This document shows, piece by piece, positions 13,463 to 13,569 of a DNA stretch of 13,569 nucleotides (within the stretch, counting starts at the first letter, position 1; each line of letters opens with the position of its first letter). The position numbers and the translations under genes were made by a program. The DNA is from Acholeplasmataceae bacterium (GTDB lineage Bacteria > Bacillota > Negativicutes > Acidaminococcales > Acidaminococcaceae). The stretch spans positions 1 through 13,569 of the forward strand of contig JAAYAE010000301.1 in NCBI GenBank assembly GCA_012719555.1, written 5' to 3'. The notes beneath the pieces were generated by a model. It did no database searches. It was not told the origin of the DNA and was given only the letters and a program-made list of their open reading frames with translations.

Positions 13463-13569
13463 ATGCTTACATTAAACTCTCTTATACTACTATTTCGCTA
13501 TTATTTTCAGAAATCCTCTATTAATATTTAGGAAAGGGGAAAAATTCAACACGAGATAATAATAATAAC

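Noticed and set aside
13555..13569. ATA triplet run at the window edge as a possible repeat array
   Set aside because: It is only about four units of simple sequence and is cut by the window end.

Overview
The window reads as chromosomal DNA of a strictly anaerobic, AT-rich Bacillota. Three things point to an anaerobe: a two-iron superoxide reductase (desulfoferrodoxin), a very large fused acyl-CoA dehydratase activase/reductase, and a split cobalamin-dependent methionine synthase whose reactivation domain is a separate protein. The Negativicutes are a plausible home, but nothing here proves it. No mobile element, tRNA, rRNA or CRISPR array was seen.

Layout. (1) Positions 1-228 hold the 3' end of a LysM wall-binding protein, closed by a palindromic terminator. 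(2) Positions 344-4590 run on the plus strand: the methionine synthase reactivation protein, metH lacking that domain (joined by a 1-nt stop/start overlap), a 298-aa protein with a DUF697-like hydrophobic N-terminus, and a doubtful 74-aa ORF. (3) Positions 4656-8870 on the minus strand are one 1404-residue gene with two activase domains followed by reductase-like domains. It meets region 2 at a shared bidirectional terminator. (4) The 8871-9127 gap carries two divergent promoters with overlapping -35 boxes. On the minus side there is a leader of about 130 nt containing a compact predicted RNA fold. (5) Positions 9128-11778 encode a SpoVB/MurJ-type lipid flippase and a membrane-anchored M23 peptidase, both envelope functions. 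(6) Positions 11895-12911 encode an FMN-dependent alpha-hydroxy-acid oxidase homologue with a four-cysteine N-terminus. It is convergent with the desulfoferrodoxin gene on the minus strand (12995-13372), across another bidirectional terminator.

Functional links. The reactivation protein and MetH together should make a complete methionine synthase: homocysteine, folate and B12 modules in one chain, and AdoMet-dependent reductive rescue in the other. The flippase and M23 peptidase both serve the envelope but have separate promoters. The activase, hydroxy-acid oxidase and desulfoferrodoxin are single-gene units. The most interesting unexplained element is the structured leader of the activase gene at 8927-8993, which fits none of the riboswitch cores I could recall.
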